Of a stretch of 43,756 nt of DNA, positions 1 to 8,786 are shown piece after piece. Position 1 is the first letter of the stretch; every line of letters begins with the position of its first letter. A model generated the notes under the pieces. That model saw nothing but the letters and a program-made list of their open reading frames with translations. It searched no databases and had not been told where the DNA came from. Position numbers and translations under genes: made by a program. This DNA comes from Ornatilinea sp. (GTDB taxonomy: Bacteria; Chloroflexota; Anaerolineae; Anaerolineales; Anaerolineaceae): positions 1-43,756 of the forward strand of contig JAHDQE010000045.1 in the NCBI GenBank assembly GCA_018433975.1. Direction: 5' to 3'.

Positions 1-268
1 GGTCCTGTTGGAGAATTCTCTATTAACTATATCTTTTCAGAGGAAAAAAGAGAGTTAAGGATGTGGAGAACATGCAAATTGACGGGCGGTAAGAACACCT
101 GTGTACCCATCATTCATCATGGATGGCCTGATGGTTGATTACTTTGCGGAATTACCGATGGAAAAAAACGGATAAGAATATGGCTAACCGGACAATATAT
201 GATCCGGAGCGGTTTGCAAAATAAATTTTACGGATTGGTTTTCAATCTGTACGGCGGGCGGTATGCGT
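1..268. other. No recognisable gene at window edge
   Basis: This stretch holds only very short open frames, for example ATG at 61 (25 codons) and ATG at 119 (19 codons). Neither has a well-spaced ribosome binding site or a product I recognise. The next gene runs leftward and ends at 269, so this region lies 3' of it. It may be the decayed or intergenic end of a neighbouring locus outside the window. I see no hairpin with a T-tract. Confidence 0.5.
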
Positions 269-1534
269 TTATTGTTGAACGGAAGATTCGAGCTTTATCG
301 GAGAATCTTCCGGAGCTTCCGGAAGCTGCTGCCGGATATAATCCAGCAGTGCAAAGATGAATAGAGAAATTCCAATCATCTCTAATGTTTCTTCGCGCGC
401 TACCAGCATGCCGTAATCGTATCCCCATTGATGGTAGGTCGATACATATTCTCCCGCCAGCATCTCCAGGCCTAAGACCCCCATCAGGTAAACTGTGCCG
501 GACAGGCCGAATAGCAGCATCGATTTCCGGGGAAGTTTGAAGAAAAAGCGAATATACAGCAGGCCGAAGATTGCCACCAGGATGACGGCCGAACGCACCC
601 AGTCAATGGAAAAATATCCTTTGGATGTGATGAGATTGGAAAGGGGAACCTGCCAATGCTCATGTATCTGGATCACTTCGTCCACGGCCATGTACAGGAA
701 AATGATGCCCAATAAAGTCCATTGGAGTACAAAAGAAGCCTTTACTTTCTTTTTATAGGCAGCGATGATGCACAGCAGAAAACCTGCGGTCAGGAGCAGC
801 AGACCGGAGAAATAGCTCTGCAGCACGTATTCATTATCCATGTTGAACTCGTCAATGAAGAACATGACGGTGTTGATCCATTCTTTGTGACTGCGCAGTT
901 CCCAGCCGGCGATATGTGCCAGGGTAAACCCTGCTGAGAAAAGGATCAGGACAATAGGAAGCTGTTTGTGCCGTAAGATCTCCTGCCGCGCTTTTTCCGG
1001 AAAGCTTAAATGGTTTTCTGCGTTTTCCTTTGTGAAACGAGGATAAATCGTGAGGGCGATTTGAACACTGTACAGGGTTACCAGTAATAGGTAAGGGGTA
1101 ATACGCATTACAGCGGTCTGGTAATCGAAACCTCTGTCGAGGAAGAACCCCCATTTGATCAGGAGATAAGCCCCGGAAAGGATTGTCAGAACGGAGAAAT
1201 CGGCCAATCCTTGCAGCTTGTTATTCTCCAGAGCGGTTTGAAAGCGTTGAGAAAACCGGTCGGCCCAGGCAACATCTTTCCAAAAGCGAATTGTCAGCCA
1301 AACCAGGATCAGAGTCAGCAGTACAACCGGCAGTACCATCAGATATCTTGTTTTGGAGAATCCCAACAGCCAGGCATTTTTAGCTGATTTGGGAATGGCC
1401 ATGATAAAAAGAATCGTCAGAAAAGTTTCGATAGAAGTGACGATGAAAAATCGAGATAAACGCTGATGAATTGGTTTTTGTGTTTTGGAAAGCATAAGAA
1501 TAGTATTGTAAGAATCCTCTGGGGTAATGTTCAT
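269..1534 (-). CDS. Multi-pass membrane protein of unknown function
   Basis: A 421-residue protein with roughly nine or ten hydrophobic segments from about residue 28 to residue 400, so an integral inner-membrane protein. I do not recognise the family by name. Acidic and histidine residues are placed inside or beside membrane segments (AVDEVIQIHE in the middle, and AREETLEMIG near the C terminus). Such a pattern could mark a metal or proton site, but that is inference. There is no signal peptide, and the C-terminal 20 residues are polar. It is transcribed leftward. An ISAs1-type element begins 70 bp upstream of its start codon, so part of its native promoter region may have been displaced. 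Start chosen at ATG 1534; no strong Shine-Dalgarno precedes it. Confidence 0.7.
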   Translation of the reverse strand: MNITPEDSYNTILMLSKTQKPIHQRLSRFFIVTSIETFLTILFIMAIPKSAKNAWLLGFSKTRYLMVLPVVLLTLILVWLTIRFWKDVAWADRFSQRFQTALENNKLQGLADFSVLTILSGAYLLIKWGFFLDRGFDYQTAVMRITPYLLLVTLYSVQIALTIYPRFTKENAENHLSFPEKARQEILRHKQLPIVLILFSAGFTLAHIAGWELRSHKEWINTVMFFIDEFNMDNEYVLQSYFSGLLLLTAGFLLCIIAAYKKKVKASFVLQWTLLGIIFLYMAVDEVIQIHEHWQVPLSNLITSKGYFSIDWVRSAVILVAIFGLLYIRFFFKLPRKSMLLFGLSGTVYLMGVLGLEMLAGEYVSTYHQWGYDYGMLVAREETLEMIGISLFIFALLDYIRQQLPEAPEDSPIKLESSVQQ

Positions 1535-1593
1535 TATTCTATCACTGATTGGAAAAAGGTTTAGATAAGGTCTGAATCACTGGACAGGTACGT

Positions 1594-1603
1594 TCAAGAG
1601 TTG
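1594..1603. repeat. Target-site duplication, left copy
   Basis: The 10-bp sequence TCAAGAGTTG directly abuts the left end of the insertion sequence. It is repeated identically at 2916-2925 next to the right end. A perfect 10-bp direct repeat is in the range expected for ISAs1-family transposition. Confidence 0.93.
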
Positions 1604-1622
1604 TATGGCGTTCTCAAGAAAG
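1604..1622 (+). repeat. Left terminal inverted repeat of the IS
   Basis: This 19-bp end, TATGGCGTTCTCAAGAAAG, is an exact inverted match to 2897-2915. Beyond 19 bp the two ends diverge (CTTGAC on the left, GGGGAT on the right). Confidence 0.93.
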
Positions 1623-1699
1623 CTTGACAAGTAGACAAAAAGACCCTCTACGGTAAAATAGGTGTCGCCAAACAGCCAAAATCACCGAGGAGGATCTCT

Positions 1700-2905
1700 A
1701 TGGAGTATAGCACGCTCGCGCCATGGCAGGGGATGAATGCAAGCGGAATCGTGTATGATCTGGGAAGCTTGTTTGACCGATTTGAGCATATCCATGACCC
1801 ACGTAAAGCGAAAGGCAAGCGCTACAGCTTGAGTAGCCTGTTGGTGATCATTTTTCTGGCCAAATTGTCCGGCAAGGACAACCCGGTTGAGATTGCCGAT
1901 TGGGCCCAGAACCATGCCGACGAACTGGTGCAGTTGTTAGGCCTGAAGGAGAGCTGGATGCCTCACCACAACACTATCCGGCGGGTGTTTCAGACGATCC
2001 TTAGCCTCGATGAATTTGAACGGCTGATGGTCGACTACCACCAGGCAGCGAGCGATGCAGATGGCGAGGTGCTGGCAATCGATGGCAAAGCCTTACGCGG
2101 GACCGCCATCCTCGGCCAGGATCGTAGCAAGTATGTGTTGAGTGTATACGATGGTCAGACCCAGCAGGTCAAGGCACAAGAAGTCGTTGCCAGCAAGGAA
2201 AACGAGATTGTGGCCGCCCCGAAGGCCCTGAAGCGGGTCAAGCTGGCCGGAAAAATCATCACCGGGGATGCCCTGCATACCCAACGGGCCCTGTCGGAGC
2301 AAATCCTCACCGCTGGCGGCGATTATCTGTGGCCGGTCAAGGATAACCAGCCCCGACTGCATCAGGATATTCAACGCCTGTTCGCCCCAGACCAGCCCAA
2401 GCCGGGGTTTGGAAAAATCAAAACCGACTTTCAGCAGACCCAACAAGTCAGCTATGGACACGGTCGGATCGAAACTCGCAGTCTGCAAACCAGTGAAATG
2501 CTCAACGAGTATTTGGATTGGCCGGGGGTGGGCCAGGTGTATCGGCTGGAACGCCGGTTTTCCTGGGTCCGCCAGGGGCGAACCTACAAAACCAGTTGTG
2601 AAGTCGAATTTGGCGTGACCAGCCTGTCCCGCCAGCAAGCAGCTGCCAACAAGATACTGAAGGTCAGACGGCAGTATTGGGGAATTGAGACCGGCTTACA
2701 TTATCGACGGGATGTCACCTTCCGCGAGGATGCCACCCGCATGACGATTGGGGCTGCTAGCTGTATTCTGTCCATCGTGCATAATTTGGTGCTGGGATTG
2801 CTCAAGCGGGCGGGGTTTACCAATGCAGCGAAAGGTCGGCGATGGTTCGAGGGTCGTCTTCAGGAGGCCTTTGCTTTGCTCCTCGCCGGAAATCCCCTTT
2901 CTTGA
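1700..2905 (+). CDS. ISAs1-family DDE transposase
   Basis: A 401-residue transposase that would cut and rejoin the ends of the surrounding element. The N-terminal part (about 20-100) contains the DPRKAKGKRYSL segment and a helical region typical of the H-repeat/ISAs1 group. The catalytic acidic triad is visible as D128 in AIDGKALRG, D190 in ITGDALHTQ and E330 in YWGIETGLHY. The last is followed by the usual DVTFREDATR segment. The start at ATG 1700 is supported by an excellent ribosome binding site (GAGGAGG) about 7 bases upstream. The stop codon at 2903-2905 lies inside the right inverted repeat. The frame is unbroken, so the protein is probably functional. Confidence 0.95.
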   Translation: MEYSTLAPWQGMNASGIVYDLGSLFDRFEHIHDPRKAKGKRYSLSSLLVIIFLAKLSGKDNPVEIADWAQNHADELVQLLGLKESWMPHHNTIRRVFQTILSLDEFERLMVDYHQAASDADGEVLAIDGKALRGTAILGQDRSKYVLSVYDGQTQQVKAQEVVASKENEIVAAPKALKRVKLAGKIITGDALHTQRALSEQILTAGGDYLWPVKDNQPRLHQDIQRLFAPDQPKPGFGKIKTDFQQTQQVSYGHGRIETRSLQTSEMLNEYLDWPGVGQVYRLERRFSWVRQGRTYKTSCEVEFGVTSLSRQQAAANKILKVRRQYWGIETGLHYRRDVTFREDATRMTIGAASCILSIVHNLVLGLLKRAGFTNAAKGRRWFEGRLQEAFALLLAGNPLS

Positions 2906-2915
2906 GAACGCCATA
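2897..2915 (-). repeat. Right terminal inverted repeat of the IS
   Basis: Exact reverse complement of the 19-bp left end. It overlaps the last codons of the transposase. Confidence 0.93.
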
Positions 2916-2925
2916 TCAAGAGTTG
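2916..2925. repeat. Target-site duplication, right copy
   Basis: TCAAGAGTTG, identical to 1594-1603, immediately outside the right inverted repeat. Confidence 0.93.
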
Positions 2926-3031
2926 GAAACAAAGTTGTTTATTGATGTACATCGTAGTACAATTTGATCGGACTAATAATATCTTTTATTTGAAAAATTC
3001 TTTAAAAAATTTAATGTGAAAGGTTTATAAA

Positions 3032-4432
3032 ATGAGTGAACAATATGATGTTGTCGTGATTGGAGCCGGGCCTGGCGGTTATGTCAGTGCGATTCGTGCT
3101 TCTCAGCTTGGACTGAAAACTGCAATTGTAGAAAAAAAATGGCTTGGCGGTGTCTGCTTAAATGTAGGCTGTGTTCCATCAAAAGCTTTGTTAAAAAATG
3201 CGGATCTTGCCGAAACGCTGCGAGAACGTTCCAAGGAATTTGGTATTTCTTTTGACAACCTCCAGTTGGATTTCAGCGCGGCAGTCAAACGCAGCCGAAA
3301 AGTTTCACAGCGCCTGACCAAAGGTGTTTCTTTCTTGATGCGAAAGAATAAGATTGACGTTGTGATGGGTTCTGCTAAATTAACGGGTAAGAATTCCCTT
3401 GAAGTTGTAGATGACAAAGGTGAGAAGAAAGAACTTACCGCGAAAAATATTGTTATCGCTACCGGATCGCACACTTTTGTTATTCCCGGTGTAAAAGTTG
3501 ACGGCGAAAAAGTCGTTACCTATGCCGAAGCAATTTTGCAGGAAAAGCGGCCGGAATCGGTTGTGATTATCGGTGCAGGAGCGATTGGTGTTGAGTTCGC
3601 TACCGTCTGGAGTTCCTATGGCACGGATGTGACAATTGTAGAAATGTTGCCAAGCATTCTTCCTCTGGAAGATAAAGAGACCAGCGCAGAACTTGCCAAA
3701 GCATACAAAAAACGCGGCATCAAAATGCTTACCAGTACCAAAGTGGAATCGGTTGAAGCAACCGATGCAGGTGTGAAGGTAACGGTCAGCGGGGAAGACG
3801 GACAGCAGGTTCTGGAAGCAGACCAGGCTATGATTGCGATTGGTTTCCGACCAAACACCGCCGATTTGGGGCTTGAACAGGTTGGCGTAAAAATGGATAA
3901 GCGCGGCTTTATTGAAATCGATGACCGCATGGCAACCAATGTGCCCGGTATCTGGGCGATCGGTGATGTGACGGGAAAACTGCTTCTGGCACATGTTGCC
4001 TCCGCTCAAGGCGTAGTTTGTGCAGAGAGCATCGCCGGGGTGGAAACCATCAAACTGGATTACAAGATGATGCCTCGTGCCGTGTACTCTCATCCCCAGG
4101 TGGCTTCTTTTGGAATGAGTGAAGATGAGGCAAAAGAAGCTGGCTACGATGTAAAAGTTGGACGTTTCAATTTCATCGCCAATGGCAAGGCGCTTGGCCT
4201 GGGTGAAGGCGAGGGATTTGTTAAAATCATTGCGGATGCTAAATACGGGGAAATTTTGGGCGCGGCCCTGGTCGGCCCGGACGTCTCCGAGATGCTGCCG
4301 GAACTCACCCTGGCGCAGCGCATGGAACTGACCTCCGAGGATATTGCCCGTACCGTTCATGCTCACCCAACTTTGAGTGAAGTGATCATGGAAGCTGCCC
4401 ATGCAGTAGAGGGTCAAGCAATCCAGATGTAA
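3032..4432 (+). CDS. lpdA: Dihydrolipoyl dehydrogenase (E3)
   Basis: A 466-residue flavoprotein that reoxidises the dihydrolipoyl groups of 2-oxoacid dehydrogenase complexes or the glycine cleavage system, reducing NAD+. The N-terminal FAD fold shows GAGPGG at residues 11-16. The redox-active disulfide motif GGVCLNVGCVPSK has C42 and C47. The second nucleotide fold is seen as VIIGAGAIGVEFA near residue 180. The C-terminal interface domain carries the catalytic dyad in HPTLSE (H445, E450). All key residues are present and the length is normal. No E1 or E2 gene is adjacent, because an insertion sequence lies directly upstream, with its right end 116 bp before the start codon. AAAGG precedes ATG 3032. 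A strong terminator follows, so the gene is transcribed alone or as the last gene of a broken operon. Confidence 0.95.
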   Translation: MSEQYDVVVIGAGPGGYVSAIRASQLGLKTAIVEKKWLGGVCLNVGCVPSKALLKNADLAETLRERSKEFGISFDNLQLDFSAAVKRSRKVSQRLTKGVSFLMRKNKIDVVMGSAKLTGKNSLEVVDDKGEKKELTAKNIVIATGSHTFVIPGVKVDGEKVVTYAEAILQEKRPESVVIIGAGAIGVEFATVWSSYGTDVTIVEMLPSILPLEDKETSAELAKAYKKRGIKMLTSTKVESVEATDAGVKVTVSGEDGQQVLEADQAMIAIGFRPNTADLGLEQVGVKMDKRGFIEIDDRMATNVPGIWAIGDVTGKLLLAHVASAQGVVCAESIAGVETIKLDYKMMPRAVYSHPQVASFGMSEDEAKEAGYDVKVGRFNFIANGKALGLGEGEGFVKIIADAKYGEILGAALVGPDVSEMLPELTLAQRMELTSEDIARTVHAHPTLSEVIMEAAHAVEGQAIQM

Positions 4433-4467
4433 GTCGGCGTTTACAGTCGTCTTTGGGAGAATAGTTT

Positions 4468-4502
4468 ACAACTCCCCGCCAGCCCGGCGGGGAGTTGTTT
4501 TT
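4468..4502 (+). terminator. Intrinsic terminator after lpdA
   Basis: A perfect 13-bp stem (ACAACTCCCCGCC at 4468-4480 with GGCGGGGAGTTGT at 4486-4498) and a five-base loop run directly into a T-tract (4497-4502). It ends lpdA transcription and insulates secA. Confidence 0.93.
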
Positions 4503-4535
4503 AATGAGATATTTATTCGGGATTAATCTTGCTTA

Positions 4536-4544
4536 TGCTATAAT
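4536..4544 (+). promoter_or_regulatory. Extended -10 promoter of secA
   Basis: TGCTATAAT is a perfect extended -10 element (TG, one base, TATAAT). The -35 region is weak, as expected for this class. The predicted transcript start near 4551 gives a leader of only about 15 bases, which includes the AAAGGTG ribosome binding site. Confidence 0.65.
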
Positions 4545-4565
4545 CACTCACCAGAAAGGTGAAAT

Positions 4566-7500
4566 ATGTTCAAGAATATTTTTCGAAAAATTGGGGGAGA
4601 CCCCTTTAGAAAAGACATTGAGAGGCTCGCAAAAATTGTTGATGAAATCAATCAACTGGAGCAGCCTTATGAAGCTTTGAGCAGCGAGGACTTAAAAGCA
4701 AAGACCGGCGAATTTCGCCAGCGCCTGGAACAGGGGGAGACACTGGATGATTTGCTGGTGGAGGCTTTTGCGACCGTTCGTGAAGTTAGTAAACGGACCA
4801 TTGGTCTGCGGCATTATGATATTCAGATGATCGGTGGTATCACGCTGCATCAGGGAAAGATCGCCGAGATGCGCACTGGTGAGGGGAAAACACTGGTTGC
4901 GACGTTGCCCATGTACCTGAACGCTTTAGCGGGTAAAGGGGTTCATCTGGTCACGGTGAACGATTACCTCGCCCGGCGTGATGCCCGCTGGATGGCTCCC
5001 ATTTTTTCGTTCCTGGGCTTGAAAATTGGCGTTCTCCAGATGTCCCTGCGGACTGGAGGCGGGCCGATGGCTTTTTTGGTCGACCTTGAAAAGACTTCCT
5101 CGCAGGAGGACCAGCATCAATTGGTGATGGTTCCCCGCCGTGAAGCTTATGCCGCGGATATTACTTATGGAACGAACAGCGAGTTCGGTTTTGATTACCT
5201 GCGCGATAACCTCACCATGCGTCTGGAAGACCGCGTACAGCGAGGACATCATTATGCCATTATCGATGAGGTCGATAATATCCTGATTGATGAGGCGCGG
5301 ACCCCGTTGATTATTTCCGGCCCATCAGAAGATCAGAGCGAATGGTATATCCGCATGGCCCAGGTTGTCCGCCAGCTTGTCCCGGAAGATTATGAAGTTG
5401 AGGAGAAAGACCGGACTGTAACCCTGACAGAGATTGGTGAAGTTCATGTTGAGGAACTCCTCGAAATGCCGCTGCGTGATCCTGAACGCCCGGAGGATAT
5501 TACTCCGGAACAGGCCAGAATGTTGGGGTATTTGGAACAGGCTCTTCGTGCGCAGCATTTATACCGGCGCAATAAGGATTATCTTGTGCAGGGTGGCAAG
5601 GTCGTTATTGTGGATGAATTCACCGGCCGGTTGATGCCAGGGCGGCGCTGGTCAGAGGGCCTTCATCAGGCGGTGGAAGCCAAAGAAGGGGTCAAGGTTG
5701 AAGCGGAAAATATCACCTATGCAACCATCACCCTTCAGAATTACTTCAGGATGTATGAAAAGATATCCGGCATGACGGGTACTGCCGCGACCGAAGCCGA
5801 AGAGTTTTATAAGATTTACACTCTGGATGTGCTCCCCATTCCTACCAACCTGGAATATGTTGCTTCTCTCCCTGATACCGGGTTGGATAAATTTGAAGAT
5901 AAAGACGAATTTGGATATCGCTATACTTATTATGCTGCCAGTGATGATGCGGAGAGACAGCCGCAATTTTGGAAGCGAAAAGATTATCCCGATGTCGTCT
6001 ACCGCTCCGCAGAGGCAAAATTGCGGGCCATTACGCAGGAAGTCTTTCAATATTATGTAAAGGGAAGACCGCAGCTGGTGGGGACGACTTCGGTGGAACA
6101 TTCCGAAATTCTATCTGGCCGGTTGGGTGCCGAGCCGATCCGGCGGTTGATGCAGGTTCTCTTGATCCGTGATGCGTGGCTGGAGCAAAAAAATGCCGAT
6201 ATGGTAGACCGCTCTGATACTCAGATGCAGGTCTTGAATGCACCGCTTACGGATATCAAAGCCGGAGATCTGCGCCCATTGGCTCGCAGCCTTAATTTAT
6301 CCCTTAATCCGGAAGATCCCGATAATATTCAGCGACTGAAAGCTTATTTTGGCTTTACGGATGGAGAAACGGACCGTCTGATTCAGGCGCTCCAGGGCGG
6401 CGTTGTTCATGAGGTGCTGAACGCGCGGAAACATGATCAGGAAGCCGGTATCATTGCTCAAGCCGGTGCTTTTGGGGCTGTTACGATTGCCACCAATATG
6501 GCCGGCCGTGGTGTGGACATTAAACTGGGTGGAGAATTATCCGAAGAGATTATCCGGGATGTGAATCGCGTCTTGAATAAAGCGGGGCGTGATCCTTACG
6601 ATATGACCAATGAGGAACGGCAGGCGGCTCTTCGAGAATTGGACCCGGACCAATACGGTATATATGAGGAATCCGTTCAGACCTTTCTGGAGCAGGTTGA
6701 AAATATGGACCGCGTTCGGGAATTGGGCGGCTTACATGTGATTGGCTCTGAACGCCATGAGGCTCGCCGGATTGACAACCAGCTCAGAGGGCGTGCGGCC
6801 CGGCAGGGCGATCCCGGTTCTTCCCGGTTTTATCTTTCTTTGGAAGACGACTTGATGAGGTTGTTTGGAGGTGCGCAGGTAGAAAATCTCTGGAAGCGCA
6901 TCATGTTCGACGAATATCAGCCTCTGGAAATTAATTTATTGGGAAAATTGGTGGAACAATCTCAGGAACGCGTTGAAGGTGCGAACTTTGATATCCGGAA
7001 ACACTTGCTGGAATACGATGACGTGCTTAATGCTCAGCGTGAGCGCATCTATGGTCAGCGGGACCGCGTTTTCTTGAAGCAAGATCTCGATGAAGATATT
7101 TTGGATATGCTGGAGCTGGAACTTAAGCGCAGGATACCACAATCTCTGGAGGATGAAGAAGGGCCCTGGAAACTGTTGGCTTATCTGAACGATGTCCAAC
7201 CGATCATTGATTACGGCTCCGTCTATTATCCGTCTTTCACCATCAAAATCCTTTTTGATGCATTTCGTCAGACGTTGCCGGAGGACAATATCTCTGCCGA
7301 GAACCTGGAAGAAGCCGCGTTGGAATTGGCGCGGAACAGCATTCAGGCGGATAAAGACCATCTTTTATTGAGCACTCAACGCCTTCTGGATCGGGTTGAA
7401 GAAAATTTGGATATTCAACTTGAAGAGCGCATGGATACGCTGGATACTTTTGTCTCCGCTTTGGAAGCCGGGAATGAGGACGGTGTGGCGGGACGAGAGC

Positions 7501-8615
7501 AGGATCTCCTGACTGAACTTATGAGCTATGTGCGGACACCGCTGAAGTTGAGTAAAAATCAGCTTCAGCAACTAGTTGAGGGAGATCAAGAAATTGTAGA
7601 TGAGATCCGGAATCAGGTTGATAAATTCCTGTTCACCATTCAGGTTAACCGTTTGATCGGCTCCATTGAAAGGCGATTGGATGAAAGCCTGGGACTGCGG
7701 GCGGAACAGCTTTTAAACCTTTCCTGGGGAGAACTTGCGGATCAAATCCTGGACGCAGTTGAAGGAGTTTATGATCGGCGGGTGAAATCTCTGCTCGGAA
7801 AAGATGGATTGATTGCGCGGGATTTGAAGCCGATTCTGGATCAGTGGGATGGGAGTGACCTGGATGACCGCCAGTTAATCCGGCTTTTAAGTGCGATGCA
7901 GCATGGTACCCAACTGGCCTTTGATGCAAAGACTCACCGTAAATCACGAAGACAATACGTTCGCCTGCGTTACGTTTATTTGGCGGCACATGCGTTGGAG
8001 GAACAGTCTCCTGAAGAAGTTACGGACCAGGTTCTGGCACACTTACAGGGAGCCCTGCTTGCCCTTCAGACAGCCCGAGGCGAGATCCTCTGGAACCAGT
8101 TGAGACAGCGAGAGGCCAGCCTGAATGTTTTAAGTGAAAAGCTCAGGCTTGAATTGGCAGAAGATCTGGGACAGGAAAAATATGAAGTGTTGCTGGATCA
8201 ACCGTTGGCTGAAATCTCTGAGACAGACCGTGCCCGTATTCTGGAGGTTCTGGGACGCCGTATGCAAAATGAAGCATATCGTGAACTGCTCCTGCGGGTA
8301 ATTTCTGAGCAATGGGTGGAATATCTTACCAAGGTAGAAGCACTTCGGGTTTCAATTCGGATGGAAGCTTATGCACAGCGTGATCCACTGGTGCAGTATA
8401 AAAGCAAAGCGACCGAGATGTTCCAGGGACTGCTAGTGGATATCCGGACGAGTGTAATTACCCGTGTGTTCACTTATAATCCTCGAAGTTTCGCGGATTT
8501 ACTGATGAGCCGCACGCCGGCTGCATCCGTCGAGCAGCCCGAAGATACACAAAAAGAGGTCCCTCAGCAAGTTGATTCAGAAAAGAGACACAAGAAAAAA
8601 CGGCGTCGTCACTAA
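4566..8615 (+). CDS. secA: Protein translocase ATPase SecA, greatly enlarged
   Basis: The motor ATPase that drives unfolded preproteins through SecYEG. Canonical motifs are clear: Walker A GEGKT (105-109), DEVD (234-237), IDEARTPLIISG, TGTAATEAEEF, the TNMAGRGVDIKLGG segment and the QLRGRAARQGDPGSS finger. At 1349 residues it is far longer than the usual 800-950. Compared with textbook SecA, extra sequence lies at about 157-193 in NBD1, about 430-475 before KDYPDVVY, and about 521-612 between VGTTSVEHSE and HEVLNA. A further roughly 320 residues lie between LEYDDVLN (near 816) and QRDPLVQYK (near 1271). The usual C-terminal zinc-binding tail is absent; the protein ends in a basic HKKKRRRH. 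Start ATG 4566 has AAAGGTG just upstream. The reading frame is continuous, so the size is not an assembly fusion visible here. Confidence 0.95.
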   Translation: MFKNIFRKIGGDPFRKDIERLAKIVDEINQLEQPYEALSSEDLKAKTGEFRQRLEQGETLDDLLVEAFATVREVSKRTIGLRHYDIQMIGGITLHQGKIAEMRTGEGKTLVATLPMYLNALAGKGVHLVTVNDYLARRDARWMAPIFSFLGLKIGVLQMSLRTGGGPMAFLVDLEKTSSQEDQHQLVMVPRREAYAADITYGTNSEFGFDYLRDNLTMRLEDRVQRGHHYAIIDEVDNILIDEARTPLIISGPSEDQSEWYIRMAQVVRQLVPEDYEVEEKDRTVTLTEIGEVHVEELLEMPLRDPERPEDITPEQARMLGYLEQALRAQHLYRRNKDYLVQGGKVVIVDEFTGRLMPGRRWSEGLHQAVEAKEGVKVEAENITYATITLQNYFRMYEKISGMTGTAATEAEEFYKIYTLDVLPIPTNLEYVASLPDTGLDKFEDKDEFGYRYTYYAASDDAERQPQFWKRKDYPDVVYRSAEAKLRAITQEVFQYYVKGRPQLVGTTSVEHSEILSGRLGAEPIRRLMQVLLIRDAWLEQKNADMVDRSDTQMQVLNAPLTDIKAGDLRPLARSLNLSLNPEDPDNIQRLKAYFGFTDGETDRLIQALQGGVVHEVLNARKHDQEAGIIAQAGAFGAVTIATNMAGRGVDIKLGGELSEEIIRDVNRVLNKAGRDPYDMTNEERQAALRELDPDQYGIYEESVQTFLEQVENMDRVRELGGLHVIGSERHEARRIDNQLRGRAARQGDPGSSRFYLSLEDDLMRLFGGAQVENLWKRIMFDEYQPLEINLLGKLVEQSQERVEGANFDIRKHLLEYDDVLNAQRERIYGQRDRVFLKQDLDEDILDMLELELKRRIPQSLEDEEGPWKLLAYLNDVQPIIDYGSVYYPSFTIKILFDAFRQTLPEDNISAENLEEAALELARNSIQADKDHLLLSTQRLLDRVEENLDIQLEERMDTLDTFVSALEAGNEDGVAGREQDLLTELMSYVRTPLKLSKNQLQQLVEGDQEIVDEIRNQVDKFLFTIQVNRLIGSIERRLDESLGLRAEQLLNLSWGELADQILDAVEGVYDRRVKSLLGKDGLIARDLKPILDQWDGSDLDDRQLIRLLSAMQHGTQLAFDAKTHRKSRRQYVRLRYVYLAAHALEEQSPEEVTDQVLAHLQGALLALQTARGEILWNQLRQREASLNVLSEKLRLELAEDLGQEKYEVLLDQPLAEISETDRARILEVLGRRMQNEAYRELLLRVISEQWVEYLTKVEALRVSIRMEAYAQRDPLVQYKSKATEMFQGLLVDIRTSVITRVFTYNPRSFADLLMSRTPAASVEQPEDTQKEVPQQVDSEKRHKKKRRRH

Positions 8616-8705
8616 ATTGCGTCTTGAGAAAGAGCAAAACCGTTCCAAATGATGCGTTTAGGAACATTTTGGTCTTTTTTGGGTTATAATAAAAATTAGA
8701 GCCCT

Positions 8706-8729
8706 CTTGACAACTCTAGGGTTGTCAAG
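8706..8729. promoter_or_regulatory. Palindrome overlapping the -35 of the S1 promoter
   Basis: A perfect 9-bp inverted repeat, CTTGACAAC and GTTGTCAAG, separated by six bases (TCTAGG). The right arm contains the TTGTCA (8722-8727) of the downstream promoter, the usual place for a repressor operator. As RNA it would be a hairpin only if transcription starts further upstream. No T-tract follows, so it is not a terminator. Confidence 0.6.
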
Positions 8730-8750
8730 AAATAAATTCACATTTATAAT
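8722..8750 (+). promoter_or_regulatory. Promoter of the S1 gene
   Basis: TTGTCA at 8722-8727, a 17-bp spacer and TATAAT at 8745-8750, which is close to consensus. The expected start near 8757 gives a leader of about 30 bases with GGAG at 8771-8774. A second TATAAT at 8685-8690 lacks a convincing -35 but could be an upstream promoter. Confidence 0.72.
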
Positions 8751-8786
8751 GGGCAAATATCTTTTTTTCTGGAGTATATCGATCGT

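Larger units (their letters stand above)
1604..2915 (+). mobile_element. Complete ISAs1-family insertion sequence (1312 bp)
   Basis: The element is bounded by perfect 19-bp terminal inverted repeats, TATGGCGTTCTCAAGAAAG at 1604-1622 and its reverse complement at 2897-2915. It carries one intact transposase gene and is flanked by a 10-bp target duplication (1594-1603 and 2916-2925). The length, single ORF and duplication size fit the ISAs1 family. The perfect ends, perfect duplication and unbroken ORF suggest a recent insertion and possibly continued activity. It sits between a leftward membrane-protein gene and rightward lpdA, in a region likely to have held promoters for both. Confidence 0.95.

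Noticed and set aside
61..178. Small ORFs at the left window edge (from 61 and from 119)
   Set aside because: 25 and 19 codons, no properly spaced ribosome binding site and no recognisable product.
2093..2638. Long open frame antisense to the transposase and similar antisense frames over lpdA, secA and others
   Set aside because: These follow from codon bias of the real gene on the other strand. They lack ribosome binding sites and protein-like composition.
2946..2961. TGTAC-N6-GTACA palindrome upstream of lpdA
   Set aside because: Only five bases per arm, no matching promoter position and no second copy, so chance cannot be excluded.
8641..8680. Terminator after secA
   Set aside because: GTTCC and GGAAC are separated by 13 bases and the T-run starts several bases later, so the hairpin is weak and I did not list it as a feature.
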